A stretch of DNA of 6,933 nucleotides from CAZFQD01 sp964520885 (GTDB lineage Bacteria > Bacillota > Clostridia > Oscillospirales > SIG519). Below the pieces are notes generated by a model. It saw only the letters and a list, made by a program, of their open reading frames with translations, ran no database searches and was not told the origin of the DNA. The stretch covers positions 1 through 6,933 of the forward strand of contig CAZFQD010000117.1 of assembly GCA_964520885.1 (NCBI GenBank), in the 5' to 3' direction. Both the position numbers and the translations under genes were made by a program. Shown here in pieces: positions 1 to 5,364 of this stretch; positions within the stretch are counted from its first letter, which is position 1; each line of letters begins with the position of its first letter.

Positions 1-28
1 ATTTATAACTCTTTCATATAGAAATATT

Positions 29-70
29 AAAGGCGAGGGAAAATTCCCTCGCCTTTTAATTCGTTTTTTT
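29..70 (+). terminator. Strong intrinsic terminator of an upstream plus-strand gene
   Basis: A GC-rich stem pairs 29-40 with 45-56 (AAAGGCGAGGGA with its exact complement) around a 4-nt loop. It is followed by TTTT at 54-57 and a seven-T run at 64-70. The T-rich side lies on the plus strand, so it most likely ends a gene that stops before the window. The toxin-antitoxin operon converges on it from the other side. The stem could therefore act in both directions, although the minus-strand tail (TTTAATATTTC) is weaker. Confidence 0.85.
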
Positions 71-122
71 ACTTTTGGTACCTTTCAAATTCTATAACTC
101 TTATTTTCAGTTTATTCGATTA

Positions 123-392
123 TTAATCAAATAAATCTGAATGAGAGCCTGTTCTTACAAAAGTGATACTATTTTCACTTACATAATAGATGAGTAGCCA
201 ATCGGGTTTAATGTGGCATTCGTTAAACCCTTTGTATTTTCCTAAAAGCAAATGGTTTTTATGCTTTTCATCTAAAACTTTTGGTATAGCAAGCCTTTTC
301 ATAATTTTATCAAGTAAACTAATGTCTACTCCTCGTTTTATAACAGTTTTATAATCTTTTTTAAATTGAGTTGTAAAATTAATTTTGAGCAT
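123..392 (-). CDS. yafQ: YafQ-family type II toxin (RelE/ParE superfamily mRNA interferase)
   Basis: This 89-residue protein has the size and fold signature of YafQ toxins, ribosome-dependent endoribonucleases that cut mRNA in the A site and are neutralised by a DinJ/RelB antitoxin. The C-terminal half is diagnostic: GKYKGFNECHIKPDWLLIYY (51-70), then RTGSHSDLF (80-88). All the active-site positions known from E. coli YafQ are present at a constant offset of three residues: His47, His60, Asp64, Trp65, Arg80, His84 and Phe88. The toxin should therefore be catalytically intact. Its ATG shares one base with the antitoxin TAA stop (TAATG), so the two are translationally coupled; the only upstream Shine-Dalgarno-like sequence is a weak AGGGA. 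No degradation is visible. The family assignment is sure; the in vivo target is inferred from relatives. Confidence 0.92.
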   Translation of the reverse strand: MLKINFTTQFKKDYKTVIKRGVDISLLDKIMKRLAIPKVLDEKHKNHLLLGKYKGFNECHIKPDWLLIYYVSENSITFVRTGSHSDLFD

Positions 393-661
393 TATGATTT
401 CAATTCCCTAAACATATCATCTATGTTTTCAAAGCCTTTATTAATATTTGCAATTTCTTTTGCCTCTTGCATAGCTATTAATGTTTCGTTATTGAATTGT
501 AAAGCAGTTATCTCAAAAGGGATACCTTTTTTTAAAACAACCTGCCTTAAAAAAATGGAAACTGCTTCCGAAGTAGTTAAACCTAAATAATTTAAAATAT
601 TATCTGCTTCGGTTTTTAATTTTGGATTTATTCTAATTGTCATTGATGAAGATTTAGCCAT
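392..661 (-). CDS. dinJ: DinJ/RelB-family antitoxin
   Basis: This 89-residue antitoxin is partner to the downstream YafQ-like toxin. The N-terminal half (MAKSSSMTIRINPKLKTEAD, then NILNYLGLTTSEAVSIFLRQ) is the ribbon-helix-helix DNA-binding and dimerisation domain of the RelB/DinJ family. The C-terminal part (about 55-89, rich in E, N and K) is the segment that in relatives wraps and blocks the toxin. The frame stays open upstream as far as 859. The ATG at 661 is chosen because it has an AAAGGAGAG Shine-Dalgarno sequence at 668-676 and the homology begins there. The upstream part of the frame is translated repeat DNA and lies partly upstream of the promoter. The complex is expected to repress its own promoter (684-712). 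The overlap with the toxin is 1 bp. Confidence 0.92.
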   Translation of the reverse strand: MAKSSSMTIRINPKLKTEADNILNYLGLTTSEAVSIFLRQVVLKKGIPFEITALQFNNETLIAMQEAKEIANINKGFENIDDMFRELKS

Positions 662-683
662 ATTTATCTCTCCTTTCGTTAAC

Positions 684-712
684 ATTATAGCAGAATGTAT
701 GTGCAATGTCAA
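684..712 (-). promoter_or_regulatory. Perfect-consensus sigma-A promoter of the toxin-antitoxin operon
   Basis: On the minus strand TTGACA (707-712) and TATAAT (684-689) are separated by exactly 17 bp (690-706), an exact match to the vegetative consensus. Transcription should start near 677, leaving a leader of only about 16 nt with the antitoxin Shine-Dalgarno sequence almost at its 5' end. A promoter this strong fits an operon that is held down by autorepression. Confidence 0.88.
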
Positions 713-716
713 TACA
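696..716. promoter_or_regulatory. Candidate DinJ-YafQ operator dyad
   Basis: The inverted repeat TGTAT-N11-ATACA covers the -35 box and part of the spacer of the toxin-antitoxin promoter. The hexamer TGCAAT also occurs at 702-707 and, as part of ATGCAAT, at about 718-724. Ribbon-helix-helix antitoxins bind short dyads at such positions. The arms are short and the region is AT-rich, so this is a suggestion only. Confidence 0.3.
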
Positions 717-762
717 ATATGCAATATATATTTATGCCTATAAATTAGAACAGCAAATTTTA

Positions 763-929
763 TCATTAAACAAAGTGGTATCATTAAGTAAAACGATTTC
801 ATTAAATGAGCAAAGCGAGTGATTTCATTAAGCAAAGCGATTTCATTATATAAACTCATAACTTAATAGTTAAAATGAAAAAATGAAAATGGGACATATG
901 TCCCTTAATGAAACCGCTACGCTAAATGA
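763..929. repeat. TCATT-linked array: 18-bp tandem units, then inverted copies
   Basis: TCATT occurs five times on the plus strand (763, 781, 799, 825, 843). It then occurs four times as its complement AATGA (874, 882, 907, 925). The first units are imperfect tandem copies of TCATTAAGYAAARCGATT (763-780, 781-798, 825-842). The third unit (799-824) is expanded to 26 bp by ATGA and GTGA insertions either side of GCAAAGCGA. The segment 907-929, read on the minus strand, is another copy of the same unit (TCATTTAGCGTAGCGGTT). Between the two orientations lies the palindrome at 891-904. No coding function is supported. The element family is not one I can name. Confidence 0.75.
891..904. repeat. Perfect 14-bp palindrome GGGACATATGTCCC
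   Basis: Two 7-bp arms meet with no spacer. It lies between the direct and inverted halves of the TCATT array and is the most GC-rich patch there. It could be a protein-binding dyad or the centre of a large inverted structure. It is not followed by a T run, so it is unlikely to be a terminator. Confidence 0.7.
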
Positions 930-1104
930 TATACTGCTTCGCAGTATGATATATTTTCTGCAAAAATATGATATCCGTCATTTGCTCAGCAAATTACGGA
1001 TGATATAATATAAATCCCTTATACACCGCAGTGTATATCATAAAGCTTGCTTTATATCATACTCTTAGAGTATATCATAAATCCTGAAAAGGGATTTATA
1101 TCAT
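926..1104. repeat. String of short hairpins separated by ATGATAT (x4), then ATATCAT (x4)
   Basis: ATGATAT is found at 926, 946, 968 and 1000, and its complement ATATCAT at 1035, 1054, 1072 and 1098. The element is therefore two mirrored halves bounded by a 7-bp terminal inverted repeat. Between neighbouring 7-mers lie unrelated small hairpins: 931-937/941-947, 951-957/963-969, 974-985/989-1000 (one mismatch), 1020-1026/1031-1037, 1040-1046/1049-1055, 1059-1064/1068-1073 and 1077-1084/1092-1099. A 13-bp perfect inverted repeat (1008-1020 with 1089-1101) also encloses the last group. The layout resembles REP/BIME-type mosaics, but here the linker is conserved and the stems are not. The last 7-mer contains the stop codon of the neighbouring gene. 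Confidence 0.8.
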
Positions 1105-2195
1105 TCTTTTTTTGGCTCCTTCCAAATTCTTATATGCCCCATATCCTGCAAATACTTTAAAAGCATTAAAAGTATTGGCAAGGATAACATTCCCACAATG
1201 CCAAATAATTGTAAGCCCACATAAATGCTAATTAATGTTAAAAGCGGATTTAAGCCTAAATGTTTACCCAACATTTTAGGTTCAAGAAATTGCCTTATAA
1301 GCGAAATTGAAACACTAAGAAGTATTAGCAATATACCCTTAATTGGTTGCCCTGAAATTATTTCAAAAAGCCCCCAAGGGATAACAACAGTATTAGTGCC
1401 AATTAAGGGTAAAACATCAACTATTGCTATAAGTGAAGCCAAAAGGAAAGCATAGTTAATTCTTAAAAGAGAAAATCCAATTGCAAGTTCACAAAAGGTA
1501 ATGAAAATTAATGTAAATTGAACTCTAATAAATTTTAATATAGCATCAAAAATAAAGTTTTTACTGTCAATTACAATTTCTCTTTTTGCAAAGGGAACTT
1601 GAGTCATAATAAATCGTGAGATTTTAGGAAAATCTGCCGCTATAAATGATGAGGCAACTATTGATACTGCTAAAAAAATCAAATAATTTGGAAGGTCGGT
1701 GGCTATTTTAGTTATAAAATCAGTTAAAAAGGTTGTTATGTTATTTGAAAGATGGTCAATTGAATTTTTAAATGTTAAGGATATATTATCGCCACTTGCT
1801 TTTATAGGTTCAGGCAGAGAAATAATTAAATCTTTGTAATTATTTAATAGGTTATTTATTGTATTTGTAAGATTTGAAAAAATATATGGTAAAGCAGTTA
1901 TTAAGTTTTTAAGTTCATTAAATAAAATTATGGATAATTTGCACAAAGCAAAGCAAAGAATAGCCCAAAACGATAAAGCTGTTATAGTTCCTGCAACTTT
2001 GCGATTAAATTTGAATTTTTTGCAAAGAAATTTTGTAATTGGCTCAATAGTTAGAGTAATTGCAAAGCCAATAAAAAAAGGTAATAACCAAATAAATAAA
2101 TAATTAAAAAAACAAAAAATTAATGCTATAATTACACCAAAGAAAATTATATCAATTATAAATTTATATTTTTTTTCAGTTTTTTCACTTTGCAT
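1101..2195 (-). CDS. ytvI: AI-2E family (PerM/YtvI-like) integral membrane protein
   Basis: This 364-residue polytopic membrane protein belongs to the AI-2E transporter superfamily and most resembles YtvI, the version found in spore-forming Firmicutes. Hydrophobic segments lie near 13-34, 34-50, 67-90, 170-186, 226-246, 247-262, 265-280, 284-300 and 318-347. A soluble, amphipathic region at about 91-168 separates the N- and C-terminal groups. The family hallmarks are in the C-terminal half: AIVDVLPLIGTNTVVIPW (257-274) and RQFLEPKMLGKHLGLNPLLT (301-320). Despite the family name, the substrate is unknown; relatives include Na+/H+ antiporter-like and sporulation proteins. The ATG at 2195 follows a GAGGAA Shine-Dalgarno sequence. 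It is separated from lysC by a terminator and so is a separate unit, although I see no convincing vegetative promoter. The TGA stop lies within a repeat 7-mer. The family is sure, the YtvI subgroup likely. Confidence 0.85.
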   Translation of the reverse strand: MQSEKTEKKYKFIIDIIFFGVIIALIFCFFNYLFIWLLPFFIGFAITLTIEPITKFLCKKFKFNRKVAGTITALSFWAILCFALCKLSIILFNELKNLITALPYIFSNLTNTINNLLNNYKDLIISLPEPIKASGDNISLTFKNSIDHLSNNITTFLTDFITKIATDLPNYLIFLAVSIVASSFIAADFPKISRFIMTQVPFAKREIVIDSKNFIFDAILKFIRVQFTLIFITFCELAIGFSLLRINYAFLLASLIAIVDVLPLIGTNTVVIPWGLFEIISGQPIKGILLILLSVSISLIRQFLEPKMLGKHLGLNPLLTLISIYVGLQLFGIVGMLSLPILLMLLKYLQDMGHIRIWKEPKKE

Positions 2196-2259
2196 TAGTT
2201 TTCATTCCTCATTCCTAACTCCTTATATATTATGCCCAAAATTTAACTTAAATTCGCAC

Positions 2260-2292
2260 AAAAAAGCACCTCATAAAAAATGAAGTGCTTTT
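2260..2292 (-). terminator. Intrinsic terminator of the thrR-hom-lysC operon
   Basis: A 13-bp stem pairs 2280-2292 with 2262-2274 around a 5-nt loop and is followed on the minus strand by six T (2265-2260). The single non-Watson-Crick position is a U-G wobble in minus-strand RNA but a C-A mismatch in plus-strand RNA. This confirms that it works in the lysC direction. It starts 27 nt after the lysC stop codon. Confidence 0.88.
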
Positions 2293-2318
2293 AGTTTTTA
2301 GAAGATAGTTGTTAATCG

Positions 2319-2795
2319 TTATATGCCCAAATCAAATTTATTATGAATTGCTTTAACTGCTAAATCAGCATCTTTTGTTTCAATTAAAACTGAAATTTTA
2401 ATTTCACTTGTTGAAATCATTTGAATATTAATTCCTGCTTCATATAAAGCTTCGAACATTGTGGAAGCAACACCAGAATTAGTAGCCATACCAGCACCAA
2501 CAATTGAAACCTTAGAAACATTATCATCATAAACAAAATCTTTTGCACCAATTATTGCATTATGATTTTTTAATGTATCAATAGCCTCTTGCATATTACT
2601 ACTTGAAACAGTAAATGAAATATCTTTAGTATTATTTCTGCCAATTGACTGTAAAATAACATCTACATTAATATTTTTTTGAGATAATGATGAAAAAATC
2701 TTAAAAGCAATACCCGGAACATCGGGTACACCTAAAATTGCAATTCTTGCAACATCATTGTCCTTAGCGACTCCACGAACTAACATTTTTTCCAT
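2319..2795 (-). CDS. Internal in-frame start: aspartate kinase beta (regulatory) subunit
   Basis: Inside lysC, Met246 is preceded by an ideal Shine-Dalgarno sequence, AAGGAGG (2810-2804), 8 nt before the ATG at 2795. It would produce a 158-residue protein identical to the lysC C-terminus and containing only the two ACT domains. In Bacillus subtilis the lysine-sensitive aspartokinase is an alpha2-beta2 enzyme. Its beta subunit arises from exactly such an internal start near residue 247. The match of position, frame and ribosome binding site makes the same arrangement here likely. The sequence shows the site; actual use of it is inferred. The alternative is that the codons Lys-Glu-Glu (241-243) produce the motif by chance. 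Confidence 0.75.
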   Translation of the reverse strand: MEKMLVRGVAKDNDVARIAILGVPDVPGIAFKIFSSLSQKNINVDVILQSIGRNNTKDISFTVSSSNMQEAIDTLKNHNAIIGAKDFVYDDNVSKVSIVGAGMATNSGVASTMFEALYEAGINIQMISTSEIKISVLIETKDADLAVKAIHNKFDLGI

Positions 2796-3530
2796 AGTAG
2801 ATTCCTCCTTAACTTTGGTTCCGCATACCTTATTAAAACTGGATAAGACTTCTAAATTTACATTATATTTTTTTGCAAGTTCAACTGAACGATTGTGAAG
2901 CACTTGAGCTCCAAGAGAGGCTAATTCAAGCATTTCATCATATGAAATATCTTCAAGTTTCTTTGCATTTTTAATTTTGCGAGGGTCAGCAGTATAAATG
3001 CCATCAACATCAGTGTAAATTTGGCACAAATCAGCTTTAAGTGTAATAGCCAATGCAACCGCAGTAGTATCAGAACCACCGCGTCCAAAAGTAGTAATAT
3101 CGTCATACTTATTAATTCCTTGAAAGCCTGCGACAATTACAATGTTCTTTTTATCAAGTTCTTTTAACAATCGTTCATTACCTATATTTTTTATTCTTGC
3201 ATTTGAGTAGATTGAATTTGTTTTCATTTCAATTTGCCAGCCTGTAAGAGATACAACAGGAAAACCTAACTTTTCAATAGCCATTGCAAGTAAAGACATA
3301 GATATTTGCTCACCGGTTGATAAAAGGACATCCATTTCTCTTTTTGAAGGAGATGGGTTAATTTCTTTTGATTTTTCAATTAAATCATCGGTTGTATCGC
3401 CTTGAGCCGAAACTACAACAACAACTGAATTTCCTGCTTTGTAAGTATCTGTTACAATATTTGCAACATTTTGTAATCGCTCTGTATTGGCAACTGAGGA
3501 GCCGCCGAATTTTTGCACTATAAGGCTCAT
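2319..3530 (-). CDS. lysC: Aspartate kinase (monofunctional, two ACT domains)
   Basis: Aspartokinase phosphorylates L-aspartate with ATP, the first step towards lysine, threonine, methionine and diaminopimelate. The protein has 403 residues, the usual size of the Bacillus/Clostridium monofunctional type. The kinase domain (1-232) shows KFGGSS (7-12), STGEQIS (71-77), FGRGGSDTTAVALA (148-161) and YTDVDGIYTADPR (172-184). Two regulatory ACT domains follow, at about 262-330 and 342-403, the second with GAGMATNSG from 346. The ATG at 3530 has a textbook AAGGAGG Shine-Dalgarno sequence 7-8 nt upstream. It is the last gene of the operon, 42 bp after hom, and is followed by a terminator. I see no lysine riboswitch or T-box in front of it, so control by operon-level repression and allosteric feedback is likely. 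Which amino acid inhibits it cannot be told by eye. Confidence 0.97.
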   Translation of the reverse strand: MSLIVQKFGGSSVANTERLQNVANIVTDTYKAGNSVVVVVSAQGDTTDDLIEKSKEINPSPSKREMDVLLSTGEQISMSLLAMAIEKLGFPVVSLTGWQIEMKTNSIYSNARIKNIGNERLLKELDKKNIVIVAGFQGINKYDDITTFGRGGSDTTAVALAITLKADLCQIYTDVDGIYTADPRKIKNAKKLEDISYDEMLELASLGAQVLHNRSVELAKKYNVNLEVLSSFNKVCGTKVKEESTMEKMLVRGVAKDNDVARIAILGVPDVPGIAFKIFSSLSQKNINVDVILQSIGRNNTKDISFTVSSSNMQEAIDTLKNHNAIIGAKDFVYDDNVSKVSIVGAGMATNSGVASTMFEALYEAGINIQMISTSEIKISVLIETKDADLAVKAIHNKFDLGI

Positions 3531-3572
3531 TTTTTATCCTCCTTGGTTCATAAATGTTATCAGCAATTGACC

Positions 3573-4814
3573 TTACTGTTCAACTCTTATTACTGAAATA
3601 ATATTTTTAATATGTTGTTTAAGTTTTAACTTTTCAATTAAATCTAATAATTTTTCTTCTTTGTCAATTGGTGTTATAAAGGCATATTCAGAAGTTCCAA
3701 TAGTTGAAATTAATTCTACATTTGCAAATAGATTTTTAATATTTTTAATTGCCTTTGTAGCATTGTTTGTTTTAATTCTTATCATAAAGCTTGTTTGTTG
3801 TTTATCTTTGCTTTGAATAAAATCATTATTTTCTACATCATTCCATAAAAGTCTTTTTTGAGGTCCAAAATTCTTTGCACAGTCAATAATATCAGCTATC
3901 ATAGCACTTGCAGTAGGTAACTTTCCAGCACCTCTGCCGTAAAAGACCACATCGCCAATAGCATCACCTTTAATTAATATACCATTAAAAACATCTTCAA
4001 CATTAGCAAGTGGATGTTCTAAAGGTATTACAAAAGGAGCAACAATAATTGAAATATTACCATCTTCTAATTTTTTTACTTTTCCAAGAAGTTTAATAGT
4101 GCTATTGAAATTAGCCGCTGTTTTTATATCGTCAATAGTTATATTTGAAATGCCTTGTGTATAAACTGAATTTGGATAAATATGCCTACCAAAAGCCAAA
4201 GAGCCTAAAATACAAATCTTCCTACAACTATCATTACCTTCAATATCGTCAGTTGGATCTTTTTCTGCATACCCTAATTCTTGTGCTTTTAATAAAGTTT
4301 CATTAAAATTCATACCTTGTTTGCTCATCTTAGTTAAAATATAGTTTGTTGTTCCATTTAATATGCCAACAATTTCAAATATCTCATTAGCCGCAAGACA
4401 TTGATGAAGTGGACGAATAATAGGTATTCCTCCTCCAACACTTGCCTCAAATAAAAAGGTTACATTATTTTTAATAGCAATTTCTAAAAGTTGTGCTCCT
4501 TTTTGTGCAACCAATTCTTTATTTGAGGTAACAAAACACTTGCCTTTTTCCATTGAGGCTTTTGCAAAATTAAATGCAGGATTAATTCCTCCCATAGCCT
4601 CAACAACTATTTTCACCTCATTATCATTTAATATGATATTAAAGTCTTTAACTATTTTACCGGCAACAATCTCATCATCAAAATCACGAATATCAAGAAT
4701 ATATTTAATGTCAATTTCTTGTGAAGCTTTTTTAGCAATTGATTGTTTATTTTTTTGTAAAATCTCAACGACACCAGAGCCGACTGTTCCATAACCTAAA
4801 ATTGCAATTTTCAT
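3573..4814 (-). CDS. hom: Homoserine dehydrogenase with C-terminal ACT domain
   Basis: This enzyme reduces aspartate semialdehyde to homoserine with NAD(P)H, the branch point to threonine and methionine. The 413 residues match the ACT-containing Firmicutes type. Features seen are the Rossmann motif GYGTVGSG (7-14), VEAMGG (71-76), TSNK (96-99, the conserved active-site lysine), GGGIPII (127-133) and NGTTNYI (153-159). In the catalytic signature AEKDPTDDIEGNDSCRK (183-199), Glu184, Asp190, Asp195 and Lys199 have the same spacing as the yeast catalytic residues E208, D214, D219 and K223. YGRGAGKLPTASA begins at 292 and the ACT domain occupies about 342-413, which in relatives senses threonine. 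The ATG at 4814 has AAAGGGG 8 nt upstream. It lies between the ACT/HTH regulator and lysC on one transcript. A long stem-loop stands just before its ribosome binding site. Confidence 0.97.
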   Translation of the reverse strand: MKIAILGYGTVGSGVVEILQKNKQSIAKKASQEIDIKYILDIRDFDDEIVAGKIVKDFNIILNDNEVKIVVEAMGGINPAFNFAKASMEKGKCFVTSNKELVAQKGAQLLEIAIKNNVTFLFEASVGGGIPIIRPLHQCLAANEIFEIVGILNGTTNYILTKMSKQGMNFNETLLKAQELGYAEKDPTDDIEGNDSCRKICILGSLAFGRHIYPNSVYTQGISNITIDDIKTAANFNSTIKLLGKVKKLEDGNISIIVAPFVIPLEHPLANVEDVFNGILIKGDAIGDVVFYGRGAGKLPTASAMIADIIDCAKNFGPQKRLLWNDVENNDFIQSKDKQQTSFMIRIKTNNATKAIKNIKNLFANVELISTIGTSEYAFITPIDKEEKLLDLIEKLKLKQHIKNIISVIRVEQ

Positions 4815-4831
4815 ATCTTTTACCCCTTTAA

Positions 4832-4885
4832 TAATTAGGTCTTACTGAATAACTCACTTGTGAGTTATTCAGTAAGGTCTAATTA
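4832..4885. repeat. 54-bp near-perfect inverted repeat between thrR and hom
   Basis: Arms 4832-4857 and 4860-4885 match over 26 bp with only two adjacent mismatches; the inner 17 bp (4841-4857/4860-4876) are perfect around a TT centre. The mismatched bases would be G-U wobbles in plus-strand RNA but C-A clashes in the minus-strand operon mRNA. No T run follows on the minus strand, so it does not look like a terminator. It contains the TAG stop of the upstream gene (4879-4881) and ends a few bases before the hom Shine-Dalgarno sequence. It could be a small mobile palindrome or an mRNA processing or stability element. Confidence 0.85.
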
Positions 4886-5322
4886 CCAGATATTATATCT
4901 ACATTTAATACTCCGTTTGTTTTTGATAGTTCTAATAATAAAGTGTCAATGTCATTAATTAAACCGTTAGTTTGAGCAGAAATTGTAATGGGAGCCTGCG
5001 AATTTACAGGAATATTTTGATTAATTGTTAAAACATTAGCACCTTGAGAGGCCAAAACGCTAAGAAAGGAACTAAGCACTCCGGGAAGGTCATTTAACAA
5101 AGCGTAGATAGTTATAATACTATTTTCATCTTGTTGGTAATAAGGACGAATAAAGTCCTTGTATTTATAGAAAACGCTTCTTGAAATACCTGCTTTTTTT
5201 GAAGCCTCTGTAGCAGTTTTAGAAAGACCAGTCTTCAATAGCTTATTTGCATAAACAACCTTTGAAAAAACATTTGGTAAAATAGTTCCATCAACTAAAT
5301 AATATTTGTGAATAGACTGCAT
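4879..5322 (-). CDS. thrR: ThrR/PheB-like HTH-ACT repressor of threonine biosynthesis
   Basis: The 147-residue protein is of the UPF0735/PheB family, whose B. subtilis member was shown to be ThrR, a DNA-binding repressor of hom-thrCB and the thrD aspartokinase. The conserved opening (KYYLVDGTILPNVF, about 6-19) leads into a helix-turn-helix at about 32-57 (SKTATEASKKAGISRSVFYK). An ACT domain follows at about 69-145, with the ligand loop DLPGVLSSFL starting near 78. It heads the operon with hom and lysC, so autoregulated control of the whole operon is the natural reading. The frame also offers a GTG at 5331, but that GTG directly abuts the AAGGGG. The ATG at 5322 lies 8 nt from AAGGGG, the same spacing as in hom, and is preferred. 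The stop codon falls inside a long inverted repeat. The effector is presumably threonine, by family. Confidence 0.88.
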   Translation of the reverse strand: MQSIHKYYLVDGTILPNVFSKVVYANKLLKTGLSKTATEASKKAGISRSVFYKYKDFIRPYYQQDENSIITIYALLNDLPGVLSSFLSVLASQGANVLTINQNIPVNSQAPITISAQTNGLINDIDTLLLELSKTNGVLNVDIISGN

Positions 5323-5341
5323 ATCGTCCACCCCTTAAAAA

Positions 5342-5353
5342 CAAATGTATTTG
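5342..5353. promoter_or_regulatory. Candidate operator over the thrR start site
   Basis: The dyad CAAAT-GT-ATTTG lies about 5-16 nt downstream of the predicted transcription start (near 5358). That is where a repressor such as the encoded HTH-ACT protein could block its own promoter. It is a short AT-rich dyad, so the link to ThrR is inference. Confidence 0.35.
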
Positions 5354-5364
5354 CATTATGAACA

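Noticed and set aside
4..102. Direct repeat TATAACTCTT at 4-13 and 93-102 around the terminator, as a possible target-site duplication
   Set aside because: A 10-bp match in AT-rich intergenic DNA is weak, and the enclosed segment shows no mobile-element features other than the terminator.
366..590. Plus-strand open frame across the toxin-antitoxin genes, and similar open frames opposite or inside the other genes (for example 1225-1455, 2921-3136, 4540-4794, 5803-6021, 6105-6299, 6354-6584)
   Set aside because: They are out-of-frame shadows of well-identified genes, with no recognisable domain and no convincing ribosome binding sites.
662..859. N-terminal extension of the antitoxin to a 155-residue protein
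   Set aside because: It lies in repeat DNA and extends upstream of a perfect promoter. The ATG at 661 has a strong Shine-Dalgarno sequence and matches where the family begins.
1077..1099. Rho-independent terminator for the membrane-protein gene
   Set aside because: The 8-bp hairpin has no T run after it on the minus strand (GATATAC follows), so it does not meet the usual criteria.
763..1104. CRISPR array
   Set aside because: The repeats are only 5-7 bp (or degenerate 18 bp) with irregular 10-30 nt intervals that are themselves palindromic. They change orientation midway, and no cas gene is present.
5323..5331. GTG start at 5331 for the ThrR-like protein
   Set aside because: The GTG directly abuts the AAGGGG that would have to serve as its ribosome binding site. 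The ATG at 5322 has the correct 8-nt spacing, identical to hom, and the family N-terminus fits.
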